DNA of 64,000 bases from Burkholderia cepacia (GCF_029962485.1 NZ_CP073639.1:558001-622000), one strand, 5' to 3'. Shown: positions 8,630 through 17,350, counted from the first letter of the stretch. Notes: generated from the sequence alone by a model not told the origin. A program made the numbers and translations.

Positions 8630-9067
8630 TCAGGGCGCCTGGATCCCGTCCGCCCGCGTGGCCAGGAATCGCAGGTACTTGTCGTCCTCGTCCTCGAAAA
8701 GCTCCGGCCCGCCGCCCATGTAGGCGCGCATCAGTTCGTCCGCCGCGCGGTCGAGATCGCCGAGTTCGAACTGGCACTGACCGAGCCGCAGGTGCAGGAA
8801 CGGGTTGCCGATCGCGTTGGGGAAATGCATTGCGTGGCCGAGATTGTCGCTGCCGGCCGCGTAGTCTTCCTGAAAGAAATTCGCGTCGCCGATCGCGGCC
8901 ATGAGCCAGGTGCCGGCTTCCCAGTTGGTCCTGGGTTCGGGAAGCAGGTCGAACGCCTCCCAGTATTTCGCGAGCGCGCCTTCGTAGTCCTCGTCTTCCG
9001 CCAACGCGTCGCCCGCCTCGCTCAGCGCGCCGATCTGCTCGTAAAGTGCGTTGTCCAGTTCTGCCAT
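8630..9067 (-). CDS. Tetratricopeptide-repeat-like protein
   Basis: A 145-residue soluble protein starting at ATG 9067 with AAGGA about 7 bases upstream; the longer frame above it is spurious. Helical pairs typical of TPRs are visible: ALAEDEDYEGALAKYWEAFDLLP and PFLHLRLGQCQFELGDLDRAADELMRAYMGGG, the latter containing the characteristic spaced L-G-x-A pattern. The acidic segment FEDEDDKYLRFL near the end is conserved in proteins of this kind. It probably serves as a protein-interaction adaptor; no partner is suggested except the adjacent downstream acetyltransferase. Confidence 0.78.
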   Translation of the reverse strand: MAELDNALYEQIGALSEAGDALAEDEDYEGALAKYWEAFDLLPEPRTNWEAGTWLMAAIGDANFFQEDYAAGSDNLGHAMHFPNAIGNPFLHLRLGQCQFELGDLDRAADELMRAYMGGGPELFEDEDDKYLRFLATRADGIQAP

Positions 9068-9293
9068 GGGGAGTCCTTTTTTCCGGAAATGGAGGTGGCG
9101 TCGTGCGGCGAACGGCGCGATGCAAGCGCGGTATCGACCGCGCTTGCATCGTCGTATTTGATGTGTTCGCCAGGCTGACAAACTGTGACGCAGCATACCC
9201 GAGCGCCGTGACGCGTGCGCGTCGATTTCCGGTGGACCGGCCCGGCACGTGCCGGCGTGTGTCCGGCACGTGCCTCGTTTCGCATCCCCCGAC

Positions 9294-9815
9294 TCAGTGC
9301 CCCGCTTGCTGTTGCGCGAGATATGTGTCGAGTGCGTCCATCGTGCCGCCCCAACCTTGAGACATGCTGGCGTGCGACGCGTCGAAGATGGCTTCCTCGG
9401 CTTCGCTGGCGTCCAGCGCGCGCCACTCCAGGCGCATCGACGTGCCACCCTCGATTTCCGCAAGCGTGGTTGTCGACAGCGTATAGAGCGGCCATTGCTC
9501 CGCCATCGGATGCCGCGTCACGCCGCCGTCCGCATCACTGAACTGCACGACGACCACAATACGTTCCGGCGGCGTCAACTCGCGAAACGTCCATTTGCCC
9601 CACATCGCCTGCGCGTCGGGCGCGCCCTGCGGCTTCATCGCGTAGTGAAAGACGCCGCCGACACGCGCGTCCACCGTGCAATGGGATATTTCCATGCCAG
9701 GCGGGCTCATCCACTTGCTCAAATGCTCAGCCTCCGTCAGCGCGGCATAGACGAGTTCGCGCGGTGCAGCAAAGCGGCGCTCGATGACAAAGGGAGCGGA
9801 CAGTTTGTCAGTCAT
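9294..9815 (-). CDS. SRPBCC (AHSA1/START-like) domain protein
   Basis: A 173-residue protein of the activator-of-Hsp90-ATPase-homologue/SRPBCC class. Typical features are the N-terminal FVIERRFAAPRELVYAALTEAEHLSKWMSPPGM strand-helix block, the central DARVGGVFHY strand and the C-terminal QGWGGTMDALDTYLAQ helix. Such domains bind small hydrophobic ligands; the specific ligand is unknown. ATG 9815 lies inside the end of the preceding ArsR gene, overlapping by 8 bases, so translation is coupled. ArsR-SRPBCC pairs are common, the repressor controlling its own operon. Confidence 0.88.
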   Translation of the reverse strand: MTDKLSAPFVIERRFAAPRELVYAALTEAEHLSKWMSPPGMEISHCTVDARVGGVFHYAMKPQGAPDAQAMWGKWTFRELTPPERIVVVVQFSDADGGVTRHPMAEQWPLYTLSTTTLAEIEGGTSMRLEWRALDASEAEEAIFDASHASMSQGWGGTMDALDTYLAQQQAGH

Positions 9816-10221
9816 GGTGACGAGTCTTCCTGGTTCGGGTTGAGGAATCTTTGGACGCGGTTTTCGGCTCGGCCTTTTCGCCGGCGTCCTTGTCAGGCTT
9901 CTGTTGCAATTGCTGCAGGTAGCTGTCGAGCTGGTCGAGACGCTGCTCCCACAGAGCGCGGTACTGCAGCACCCAGTCGGCAGCCTCCTTGAGCGGCTCG
10001 GGCGCGATTCGACACGGACGAAACTGCCGGTCGCGCCCTTGCGTGATGAGGCCCGCCTTTGCGAGAACACGCAGGTGCTTGCTGATGGCCGGCGCACTCA
10101 TGTCAAAAGGACCGGAGAGATCACCGACCGTGGCCTCGCCTTGCGCCAGCCGCGCGAGGATCGCGCGCCGAGTCGGATCGGCAAGCGCGGCAAATGTGAC
10201 GCTGAGGTGGTCCGCTTCCAA
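9808..10221 (-). CDS. ArsR-family winged-helix transcriptional regulator
   Basis: A 137-residue ArsR-type repressor. The winged helix spans residues ~5-85: FAALADPTRRAILARL, GEATVGDLSGPF, and recognition helix MSAPAISKHLRVLAKAGLI, then the wing RDRQFRPCRI. No cysteine metal site of the classical ArsR kind (CVC) is present, so it is not an obvious metal sensor. The C-terminus is a charged, Lys/Gln-rich tail. The start is TTG 10221, forced because an in-frame TAA directly precedes it and the next ATG is inside the HTH. It is the first gene of a two-gene operon with the SRPBCC protein. Confidence 0.87.
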   Translation of the reverse strand: MEADHLSVTFAALADPTRRAILARLAQGEATVGDLSGPFDMSAPAISKHLRVLAKAGLITQGRDRQFRPCRIAPEPLKEAADWVLQYRALWEQRLDQLDSYLQQLQQKPDKDAGEKAEPKTASKDSSTRTRKTRHHD

Positions 10222-10687
10222 TTACTTTTCCAATTGGTTAATTAGCCGATTGGTTAATCATGCTGCCGATCCAGTCAGCTTGTCAAGCTAACCGTACGGT
10301 TGGTCGTCAGGCAGCATCTTCGCTGTTGAAGCCATCCACCCGACGCGCCGGCGATCCAGCACTGGCCATCATTGCCTCAAGCGGCGCGAGCCATGACCGG
10401 CGCATCGTACGCCGACGCTCTCCTTGAGTTTTCGCATCCGGATGCAATACTCCCATCACCATTCGATGCGAGATTACCTATTGTCCGTCCTGACGGATTC
10501 CGTCATTGGTATGACCCATCCGATCGTCCAGGTCGATCCTGGCCTGCCGTTCGTTGCCGGCGACCCCGACCGGGTGGGGACATCGCGACCAGACTTGCGG
10601 CGGATGTCATTCTGAAGAAGTTCGACGTGACCGCAACTGCATCCGAGCAGTTGCTCATTGCAATCGAAAGCAGACAGGAGGCGTTTC
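10222..10687. promoter_or_regulatory. Divergent regulatory region between arsR-type gene and pstS-like gene
   Basis: A 466-base gene-free stretch. Just upstream of the ArsR gene, ATTGGTTAAT occurs at 10233-10242 and again at 10249-10258 (16 bases apart), a good candidate autoregulatory operator. AACCGTACGGTT at 10290-10301 is a perfect 12-base palindrome. GCATCCGGATGC at 10434-10445 is another 12-base palindrome. No Pho box (paired CTGTCAT-like repeats) is recognisable before the pstS-like gene, so phosphate control is not evident. Confidence 0.45.
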
Positions 10688-11713
10688 ATGAACATCCGGA
10701 TGCTGGTTCCCTGCGCCCTGGCCGTCGTGGCCATCACCGCTCACGCTGCCGACATCACCGGGGCCGGTAGCACATTCGCGGCGCCGGTTTACACGAAGTG
10801 GGCGGATGCCTACCGGAAGTCGGGCGGCGGCAAGGTCAACTACCAGGGCATCGGCTCGTCGGGCGGCCTGAAGCAGATCGTCGCGAAGACGGTCGATTTT
10901 GCCGGGTCGGACGCTCCGCTGAAGGACGACGAACTCGCGAAGGAAGACCTGTTCCAGTTCCCGACGGTGGTCGGCGGCGTGGTGCCGGTCGTCAACGTGC
11001 CGGGCGTGAAGGCCGGTGAACTGACGCTGTCGGGCCCGGTGCTCGGCGACATCTACCTCGGCAAGATCAAGAAGTGGAACGACCCCGCGATCGCCGCGCT
11101 GAACCCGAAGGTCAAACTGCAGGATACCGACATCGCCGTGGTTCGCCGCGCTGACGGCTCAGGCACGAGTTTCATCTGGACGAACTACCTGTCGAAGGTC
11201 AACGGCGAATGGAAATCGAAGGTCGGCGAAGGTACGACGGTCAACTGGCCGACAGGCACGGGCGGCAAGGGCAACGACGGCGTCGCAGCCTTCGTGCAAC
11301 GCCTGCCGGGCGCGATCGGCTACGTCGAATGGGCGTACGCGAAGCGGAACAACATGGTCTACACGGCCCTGAAGAACTCGACGGGCACCGTGGTCGAGCC
11401 GAAGACGGAAACGTTCAAGGCCGCTGCTGCCGGCGCGAACTGGTCGAAGTCGTTCTACCAGATCCTGACGAACCAGCCGGGCAAGGACGCATGGCCGGTC
11501 GTCGGCGCGACGTTCGTGCTGCTGCACGCGAAGCAGGAGAAACCGGCACAAGGCGCTGAAACGCTGAAGTTCTTCGATTGGGCATTCCGCGCAGGCAGCC
11601 AGACTGCCGCGGACCTCGACTACATCACACTTCCCGATTCGGTCGTGACTGAAATCCGCACGCAGTGGAAGACGAAAATCAAGGATGCCTCCGGTAAAGC
11701 GCTCGCGTATTGA
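10688..11713 (+). CDS. PstS-family phosphate-binding periplasmic protein, orphan
   Basis: A 341-residue solute-binding protein. Signal peptide [20 protein letters not shown] is followed by the diagnostic PstS N-terminus [20 protein letters not shown], and the phosphate-loop segments [15 protein letters not shown] and [12 protein letters not shown] are intact. Length and sequence match the PstS component of the high-affinity phosphate ABC transporter. ATG 10688 has a perfect AGGAGG 6 bases upstream. No pstC, pstA, pstB or phoU lies nearby; neighbours are unrelated. It is therefore likely a paralogue that feeds a transporter encoded elsewhere, or acts as a secreted or surface phosphate-binding protein. 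Confidence 0.92.
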   Translation: MNIRMLVPCALAVVAITAHAADITGAGSTFAAPVYTKWADAYRKSGGGKVNYQGIGSSGGLKQIVAKTVDFAGSDAPLKDDELAKEDLFQFPTVVGGVVPVVNVPGVKAGELTLSGPVLGDIYLGKIKKWNDPAIAALNPKVKLQDTDIAVVRRADGSGTSFIWTNYLSKVNGEWKSKVGEGTTVNWPTGTGGKGNDGVAAFVQRLPGAIGYVEWAYAKRNNMVYTALKNSTGTVVEPKTETFKAAAAGANWSKSFYQILTNQPGKDAWPVVGATFVLLHAKQEKPAQGAETLKFFDWAFRAGSQTAADLDYITLPDSVVTEIRTQWKTKIKDASGKALAY

Positions 11714-11730
11714 GTGCACCACGAACGCTG

Positions 11731-11763
11731 GTGTCCGCATCGCCACTGTCGGACCGCGGACAC
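11731..11763 (+). terminator. Possible hairpin downstream of pstS-like gene
   Basis: GTGTCCGC at 11731-11738 pairs with GCGGACAC at 11756-11763 across a 17-base loop, 18 bases after the pstS stop. There is no T-tract, so termination would be weak. Confidence 0.3.
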
Positions 11764-11799
11764 TCTCCCCGCCCATGTTCACCCATTCAGGATAGCGAC

Positions 11800-12369
11800 A
11801 TGACCGAATGCGCTCTAACGTTTTCCAGTCAGTCCGAGTGGGAAAGCTGGTTAGGCGAGAACGGCAGCACGTCGACCGGCGCATGGCTGCGTCTGGCGAA
11901 AAAAGGCACCGGGCAGCGAAGCGTCACTTACGAACAAGCGCTGGAAAGCGCGCTCTGCTTTGGATGGATCGACGGTCAAAAGCAGGCCGAGAGCGAGACA
12001 TACTGGTTGCAACGCTTCACCCCACGCACTGCAAAAAGCATCTGGTCCAAACTCAACAAAGACAGGGCTGAAGCGCTGATCGCCGCGGGCAGGATGCGCC
12101 CGTCCGGCATGGGGGAAATCGAGAAGGCCAGGACGGACGGCCGCTGGAAGGCTGCGTATACGTCGTCCAGCAACTCGACCGTGCCGGACGACCTGCAGGC
12201 TGCGCTGGATGCCAATCCGGGAGCCAGGAAGTTCTTTGCAACACTGAACAGCCGTAACCGCTACGCCATTCTGTTTCGGATACAGAATGCCAAAAAGCCG
12301 GAAACAAGGGTGCGTAAAATCGGCGAATTCATCGACATGCTGAACCGGGGCGAAACCTTCCATCCATAG
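11800..12369 (+). CDS. YdeI/OmpD-associated family protein
   Basis: A 189-residue cytoplasmic protein of the YdeI family (bacteriocin-protection/OmpD-associated). The family core is visible: GAWLRLAKKGTG, then LESALCFGWIDGQK, YWLQRFTPRTAKSIWSKLN and the C-terminal ALDANPGARKFFATLNSRNRYAILFRIQNAKKPETR segment. The biochemical function of the family is not established. ATG 11800 has AGGA about 7 bases upstream. It follows the pstS-like gene by 86 bases in the same direction with a possible hairpin between, so cotranscription is uncertain. Confidence 0.85.
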   Translation: MTECALTFSSQSEWESWLGENGSTSTGAWLRLAKKGTGQRSVTYEQALESALCFGWIDGQKQAESETYWLQRFTPRTAKSIWSKLNKDRAEALIAAGRMRPSGMGEIEKARTDGRWKAAYTSSSNSTVPDDLQAALDANPGARKFFATLNSRNRYAILFRIQNAKKPETRVRKIGEFIDMLNRGETFHP

Positions 12370-12438
12370 GCATTGCGCTTCTGACGGCGAGTTTTGCAGA
12401 CGGGGGCATATAACCGTCATGGCTGCTTCGTCTCGGTA

Positions 12439-12461
12439 GGCAGCCGTCGCGCTGCCCTTTT
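12439..12461 (+). terminator. Rho-independent-like terminator after YdeI-like gene
   Basis: GGCAGC (12439-12444), a 6-base loop and GCTGCC (12451-12456) are followed by CTTTT. It lies 70 bases after the stop of the plus-strand gene, in the convergent gap. Confidence 0.4.
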
Positions 12462-12584
12462 CGGGAGTCGGCCGTTATCGCCCCGCAAAGGGCGGTCGGA
12501 GATGTCGACAACAATTCCTCGCCAATCGCAATTCAGGCACGAGACTTACGGCCCCGGGCTCACACGCGTGATGGCAAGGAAGCC

Positions 12585-12929
12585 TCAACCTCGAACTGCC
12601 ACGGTCGCCACGACGAGTGCCGAGAAGATCAGCGCCGGAGCGAGATGCCCGAACGGCTCCCGATTTCGTATCAGCGTGAAGAGCGCGCCGATCATGATCG
12701 CACCGACCAGCGTCAGGCCCAAGACTCTCGTTTGTTGTCCAGGAAGAAGGGCCGCACTGAACAGTTCGAGCGCGCCACAAAGCCACTGAAACCATGCCGG
12801 ATAACCCCAGCGCGCAAAGTCGCGCTTCGTCGCGCCGAGTCTTGCCAGATTGACCACCCCGGCGATCGCGAACAGCACCGCTACGATCGTCGCGAGAATC
12901 GATTCGAAAGATGCACCGTTCCAGGCCAT
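12585..12929 (-). CDS. DoxX-like small integral membrane protein
   Basis: A 114-residue membrane protein with four predicted hydrophobic segments: ILATIVAVLFAIAGVVNLAR, WFQWLCGALELFSAALL, LGLTLVGAIMIGALFTLI and LAPALIFSALVVATVAVR. The pattern and FARWGYPAWFQWLCGALEL match the DoxX/DUF417-like family. ATG 12929 is chosen because GGAG lies 7 bases upstream; the ATG at 12935 is too close to it. The start is 2 bases beyond the stop of the epimerase gene, so translation is probably coupled. The role is unknown; DoxX proteins often accompany redox enzymes. Confidence 0.75.
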   Translation of the reverse strand: MAWNGASFESILATIVAVLFAIAGVVNLARLGATKRDFARWGYPAWFQWLCGALELFSAALLPGQQTRVLGLTLVGAIMIGALFTLIRNREPFGHLAPALIFSALVVATVAVRG

Positions 12930-12931
12930 CG

Positions 12932-13855
12932 TCATGCTCCGTTGCGTTGCTGAAAGTGCGTTGGTGCGGAGAGATCCGCAATCAGGCCGGGGCCATGAGG
13001 TTGCCACGCAAAAACTCGCCGGGCCTCCTGACCGCTGACAGCCTGATCGAGAGCCAGTGCGTCGGCGAACGGCCCGAGCGCGTTGCGAGCATCGTCCAGC
13101 GGCCAGAGTTCGACGCGATCGGCGCCGACCGAGGCCCGAATCGCGTCACCCATTTCCGCAACGGCGACGGCATCTTCCGCGACCACGTTGAAGATCCGTC
13201 CCGCGACGCGATCATCACCGCTTGCCGCCTGCTCGACCGCGCTCAGGTAAGCCGTGGCGAGATCATCGACATGAACGGCAGGCCAGTGATTGCGACCATC
13301 GCCGACGGTCCTCACGCAGCCGGCCTGGGCGACCATGCCGGCGAGCATGCCGAAGATGCCGCCACCGTAGCCGTGCACCATCGCGGGCCTGAGAATCACC
13401 GCGGCAACCGAGCGGCTCGCTGCCAGCGCCAGCACCTGTTGCTCCACCGCTGGCCGCCAGGCGACGAGCGGGGTCGGGTTCAGCGCCGACGCCTCAGTCG
13501 CGGGCCGTTCCTCCGTATTGCCATAGACCCAGGTGCCCGACGTGTAGACGAACGCCGCGCCCGGCTGCAAATGCTCAAGCATCGCGACAACCGCGGCCTC
13601 GTCGGCAACAGCGGCGGAAGCATCCTGGGTTGACGCGGTGTGCACGACGCCATCGGCGGCCCCGGCAATCCCGGCGAAGGATCGTGGCTCGCGCAGGTCG
13701 CCGCAATGCAGTTCCACACCGAGACGGGCCAGCGCAATGGCCGCCGCCGACTTGTCCTGGCGCACCAGCGCCGTCACTTGATGACCGAGGCCGATTGCCT
13801 TGCGTACGACCGCTTGCCCGATGTAGCCGGTACCACCCGTAATGAACAGTTTCAA
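12932..13855 (-). CDS. NAD(P)-binding epimerase/dehydratase-like oxidoreductase (extended/atypical SDR)
   Basis: A 307-residue protein with an N-terminal Rossmann nucleotide site LFITGGTGYIGQAVV (G-x-x-G-x-x-G), followed by a D-L acidic/N patch CGDLREP, the ADGVVHTAS strand, and a candidate catalytic YTSGTWVYG region. The C-terminal half carries RPAMVHGYGGGIFGML and WPAVHVDDLATAYL, typical of NAD-dependent epimerase/dehydratases. The start is TTG 13855 with GGAG 6 bases upstream; frames further up are not plausible. It leads a two-gene operon with the DoxX-like gene, divergent from a TetR regulator whose likely operator lies in the shared promoter. The substrate is unknown. Confidence 0.88.
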   Translation of the reverse strand: MKLFITGGTGYIGQAVVRKAIGLGHQVTALVRQDKSAAAIALARLGVELHCGDLREPRSFAGIAGAADGVVHTASTQDASAAVADEAAVVAMLEHLQPGAAFVYTSGTWVYGNTEERPATEASALNPTPLVAWRPAVEQQVLALAASRSVAAVILRPAMVHGYGGGIFGMLAGMVAQAGCVRTVGDGRNHWPAVHVDDLATAYLSAVEQAASGDDRVAGRIFNVVAEDAVAVAEMGDAIRASVGADRVELWPLDDARNALGPFADALALDQAVSGQEARRVFAWQPHGPGLIADLSAPTHFQQRNGA

Positions 13856-13900
13856 AGCGTTCTCCTGAACAATTGGCCTGCGAAGCGGGATATCCACCCA

Positions 13901-13945
13901 AAACGAGACCGATAAGTCTCGTTTCCGCACAAGGTAAACGAGACT
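13901..13945. promoter_or_regulatory. TetR operator: perfect 10-bp inverted repeat plus third half-site
   Basis: AGTCTCGTTT at 13915-13924 and AAACGAGACT at 13936-13945 are exact inverted copies with an 11-base spacer. A third copy of the half-site, AAACGAGACC, lies at 13901-13910. The array sits in the 133-base region between the divergent epimerase and TetR genes, where a TetR dimer would block both promoters. Binding is inferred from position and symmetry. Confidence 0.7.
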
Positions 13946-13988
13946 ACCCAGTCTTGTCAACCGTTCGATGGTCTGTTATTTATCGGGT

Positions 13989-14594
13989 ATGAACGCCACC
14001 TCTCTCTCTGACCTGAGCCCGCTGCAACGCCGCAAGCGGTCTGCCATTCTCGACGGCGCGAAAACCGTCTTTTTAAGCCAGGGATTCAGTCTGGCAACGA
14101 TGGACGACGTAGCCGCCGCCGCTGGCGTCGGCAAACAGACCGTTTATCGCCACTTCAAATCGAAGGAAGCGCTCTTCGTTGGTCTGGTGAGTTCGATGTG
14201 CGCGCAGGTAGGCGGACTGCTTGCCGGCGCCCTGGACGAGCAGTCCGATCGAGCCCCCGAAGTCGAACTGCACGCGTTGGGATGGCTGCTGGCACGCAGT
14301 TTGATTGCGCCGGATTACCTGCGGCTTTACCGGGCCATCGTTGCCGAGGCCGAGCGTCTTCCGGAACTCGGCCTGGTGTTCTACGAAAACGGCGCCAAGG
14401 TCGTGCGCGCCTTCGCCGCCAACGTGCTGCGAAAGCGATTCGACGAATCGACTGCCGTGTTGCGGGCAGCGACATTCGTTCAACTGGTGCTGGGTGACGC
14501 GTATCTGGAACTGTCGATCGGCTTCGCGGTGCCCGATGTCGAAGCGCGCTTTGCACAGCAGATCGGCGAGGCCGTGGCGGTGGCGCTTCGCTAG
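13989..14594 (+). CDS. TetR/AcrR-family transcriptional repressor
   Basis: A 201-residue regulator. The N-terminal HTH is clear: ILDGAKTVFLSQGFSLATMDDVAAAAGVGKQTVYRHFKSKEALF, with recognition helix KQTVYRHF. The C-terminal ligand domain (YLRLYRAIVAEAERLPELGLVFYENG) belongs to the TetR_C_7/AefR-like type. ATG 13989 is preferred over an upstream alternative because it begins just before the HTH. It is divergent from the epimerase/DoxX operon and separated by the inverted-repeat operator, so it most likely represses that operon and itself in response to an unknown small molecule. Confidence 0.9.
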   Translation: MNATSLSDLSPLQRRKRSAILDGAKTVFLSQGFSLATMDDVAAAAGVGKQTVYRHFKSKEALFVGLVSSMCAQVGGLLAGALDEQSDRAPEVELHALGWLLARSLIAPDYLRLYRAIVAEAERLPELGLVFYENGAKVVRAFAANVLRKRFDESTAVLRAATFVQLVLGDAYLELSIGFAVPDVEARFAQQIGEAVAVALR

Positions 14595-15019
14595 CGCGTG
14601 CGGCGGCGGATGAACGGCTGGCGCGGCGATACCGGGCGCATGGCGCTGGACGCGCCGGTTTCAGTCGCGCTCGGTATTACGCGCATCGGCAGCCGTCACA
14701 TATGGTTGTCAGCGCAACCTTCCCCGGTCACAAGAGCACGCAAGCCACAGCAGCACCGGCAACCGTCACCCCAATGATGCAACAGTACCTGCACGCCATC
14801 GGGTGCCGCTCTGCGCGCAAACCTGCGCCACGACCTACGTTTGCCCTTACGTAGCGCGCAGGCAGGGCACCTTGATCGAGGGGTGCCTGACCGCACGATC
14901 GGCGTAACGCTCGAAGCAACTCTTGCGACTACGTCGGTCGTTGACGCTTACGCAAGCACCGCCTTGTCGCCGGGGTACGCCAAATGCGGATGCGGTGCTT
15001 GGCCATATCCGAACCTTGG
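14595..15019. other. Gene-free gap of 425 bases
   Basis: I examined all frames and found no recognisable coding sequence, gene remnant, RNA or strong terminator. Short hydrophobic or Cys-rich open frames on the minus strand around 14730-14920 look like chance. Confidence 0.5.
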
Positions 15020-15346
15020 TCAGCCTTCCGAACGCTCCACCACCACCTCACTGATCTGGAGCACGGGTTGTATATCCGTGTACTTGGCTATGTCGGCCAT
15101 GATCTCCTGCGTGTGCGGATCGCGGGCTGCCTGGAAAGCTTCGACGGACGTGCAGACGAAGTCGCACCTGGCAACGTAAACAGGATCAGTGCCCGGCGCG
15201 CCGCCTGCGATGCCCTTGTCCACCGTGTAGTACAGACAAGCAGCACCGAGCCGCTGTTTCACCATTGGCATATGCCGCTCACGGTAGTAAGCATGATCGA
15301 ATCGCGCGCCTGCGGCGTACGGGTACATGACACTGACTTTGATCAT
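15020..15346 (-). CDS. EthD-domain protein (dimeric alpha/beta-barrel)
   Basis: A 108-residue protein of the EthD family. The family signature is intact: IKVSVMYPYAAGARFDHAYYRERHMPMVKQRLG at the start and a C-terminal DIAKYTDIQPVLQISEVV strand. EthD proteins form dimeric ferredoxin-like barrels linked to ether degradation or antibiotic and polyketide chemistry; many are of unknown function. ATG 15346 has AGGAG 6 bases upstream, whereas the longer upstream frame has no support. It appears monocistronic, with more than 300 bases of empty sequence on its 5' side. Confidence 0.88.
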   Translation of the reverse strand: MIKVSVMYPYAAGARFDHAYYRERHMPMVKQRLGAACLYYTVDKGIAGGAPGTDPVYVARCDFVCTSVEAFQAARDPHTQEIMADIAKYTDIQPVLQISEVVVERSEG

Positions 15347-15672
15347 CGAGTTCTCCTGTTTGCTGCACGGTAATCGAGGCATCGCCGCCCGCGAGACGAT
15401 ATCGAGGTCGGCGATATAGGGCGATCGGCCAAGGTTTCTTCCAGAATCGGCATACTGATTCTTCTGATTGCAAGCACCGTCTTGCCAGCTGAGTGGCGCT
15501 GGGTGTCCAACGATGCGGGAGCAATTCAGCAATGTCGAACGCCGCGCATGACCGGACAAGGCACAGCGCAAACCTACGCCGCCCTCCCTTCGACATCAGC
15601 CGTTACGGCCCCGTATCAGCCACCGCTGGCAAACATTGCCCACCATGAGATTCGCGGCATTCAAGCCGGACG
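15347..15672. other. Gene-free gap of 326 bases
   Basis: It lies between the EthD gene's start and the diguanylate cyclase's stop. It must hold the EthD promoter and the cyclase's 3' end. I see no remnant gene, repeat or convincing terminator. Confidence 0.45.
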
Positions 15673-17139
15673 CTAAACTTTGGCAATCTTGTTCCGGCCG
15701 GTCGCCTTCGCGCGATAGAGCGCTTCGTCCGCGGCCTTGATCGCCCCACCTGCGTCGCCGTCCTGTTCCGACGTCCAGCTCGCCAGCCCGATGCTCGCAG
15801 TCACATGGCCAAATTCACTGCATGCATGCTCGATGGCCAGGTCGCTGATTGCCATGCGGATTTTTTCCGCGATCAGCTCCGCACCTGCAGCCGGCGTATC
15901 GGGCAACAACACGACAAACTCCTCTCCACCGTATCGCGCGGCGACGTCGCCGGGGCGGCGGATATTCTCGCCAATGCACCGTGCGACCGCGGTAAGCGCG
16001 TCGTCGCCTGCCTGATGGCCGTAAGTGTCGTTGTACGCCTTGAATCGGTCGACATCGAGGAACAGCAGCGAGAAAACACTACGTGACCTGCACGCCCGGC
16101 GCCACTCTTGATCGAGGATTTCACCGAACGTGCGCCGGTTGTTGAGACCGGTCAACCCGTCGGTGCGCGCCAGCAGAACAAGCTCCGATTCCGCGCGCAT
16201 CCGTCGACGCAGTTGCGCACTGAGCACGACCGCCAGCGCAACAAACCCGACGCCGAACGCAGCCACCAGCGTCCCGATGGTGATCGCACGATGCCGCCAC
16301 GCGGCGTAGATATCCTGTTCGGCTTCCGCGACCATGAGGATCAGCGGAAGATTCGGCAGATTCCTGAAATAGTAGAGCCGGCGCACCCCGTCAATCGTTG
16401 CGGTTTCCGAGAACGAACCCTCCGGTGCCGTAAGGAATCGTTGGAAAGTGCTGGCCTTGCCGATGTTGCGACCGACGATGTGCGGGTCGAACGGCTGTCG
16501 CATGAACATGATGCCGTCTTGGCCGATCAGCGACATCGAGCCATTTGGCCCGAGCGCAAGGCCGGCGAACAGCTTGTGGAAGTATTCAAGGTTGATCGCA
16601 ATCAACGCAACCCCGGCGAATGAGCCGTCCGGTTGGGAAATCCGGCGCGTCAGCGCAATGCTGGGCATTCCGCCGCGCAATCGCGACTCGAACGGATCGC
16701 TGACGTACAGCCCGATATTCGGATTGTCGCGGTGGATCGTAAAGTATTTGCGATCCGCAAAATTGCCTTTGCGTGGTACATCGTTGGCCGAGTCCAGCTG
16801 GATGTTGCCGTCACGATCCAGCACCAGCATCGAGCCGAGAAACTCGGCAGTCATCGCATGATCGAACAACACCCCGTTGCGCAGCGAGGGGGCGGCCGCC
16901 ATCACGTCCGGGCGCTGCAATCCTTGAATCACGGCCTGCAACGACAGGTCGTAGAGTTCGAAATTGCGCTTGATGTCGCGCTCCGCCATCAAGCCGAGGT
17001 TACGCGACGTCTCCCGCGCGCGATCGAGCGCGTCGTCACGGCTTTGTAGCAGCTGGAGTGTGCACAAGCCCATCAATACGCATGCAATGGCGACGCCCAC
17101 CAGCACGACGTAAAGAGGAGCCGCTGACCGCTGTTGCAT
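15673..17139 (-). CDS. Membrane diguanylate cyclase with periplasmic Cache sensor
   Basis: A 488-residue protein that makes c-di-GMP from two GTP. A first membrane helix (LYVVLVGVAIACVLMGLCTLQLL, ~9-31) and a second (ITIGTLVAAFGVGFVALAVVL, ~290-310) flank a periplasmic double-Cache-like sensor (YDLSLQAVIQGL, DRKYFTIHRDN, ISQPDGSFAGV). The GGDEF domain follows with LTGLNNRRTF, FLDVDRFKAYNDTYGHQAGD and the active-site RYGGEEF. An inhibitory I-site RxxD (RPGD) sits five residues upstream of GGEEF, so product feedback is expected. ATG 17139 has GAGGA 5-9 bases upstream. The signal sensed is unknown; Cache domains often bind small organic molecules. Confidence 0.93.
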   Translation of the reverse strand: MQQRSAAPLYVVLVGVAIACVLMGLCTLQLLQSRDDALDRARETSRNLGLMAERDIKRNFELYDLSLQAVIQGLQRPDVMAAAPSLRNGVLFDHAMTAEFLGSMLVLDRDGNIQLDSANDVPRKGNFADRKYFTIHRDNPNIGLYVSDPFESRLRGGMPSIALTRRISQPDGSFAGVALIAINLEYFHKLFAGLALGPNGSMSLIGQDGIMFMRQPFDPHIVGRNIGKASTFQRFLTAPEGSFSETATIDGVRRLYYFRNLPNLPLILMVAEAEQDIYAAWRHRAITIGTLVAAFGVGFVALAVVLSAQLRRRMRAESELVLLARTDGLTGLNNRRTFGEILDQEWRRACRSRSVFSLLFLDVDRFKAYNDTYGHQAGDDALTAVARCIGENIRRPGDVAARYGGEEFVVLLPDTPAAGAELIAEKIRMAISDLAIEHACSEFGHVTASIGLASWTSEQDGDAGGAIKAADEALYRAKATGRNKIAKV

Positions 17140-17256
17140 GTCCGTCCTCGTGGATTTAGACCGAGCTTGAACCGCCGAAAAGGGCCGGGTTGAGCATTCT
17201 GCATACTAAAAAAGTCGGCGCCCGGAAGCAAGCGAGATTCACCCGGATGAAAAACG

Positions 17257-17277
17257 GGCGCCGCGGCTTTCGGCGCC
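17257..17277 (-). terminator. Rho-independent terminator for the minus-strand TlpA/outer-membrane gene operon
   Basis: On the minus strand a 7-base stem (GGCGCCG, loop AAAGCCG, CGGCGCC at 17257-17277) is followed by CGTTTTT. It lies about 125 bases after the stop of the TlpA-like gene. Confidence 0.55.
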
Positions 17278-17350
17278 ATTGAATCCGGGCCATGCAGGCT
17301 GAACGGAGCGTGGCAAGACGCCCCGATGTGTCGAGGGTTGGAGGTCGGGC

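Noticed and set aside
10222..10687. Pho box before the pstS-like gene
   Set aside because: No pair of CTGTCAT-like 7-base repeats at the expected spacing.
14728..14919. Short minus-strand Cys-rich/hydrophobic frame in the 425-base gap
   Set aside because: Too short, no Shine-Dalgarno and no recognisable motif.
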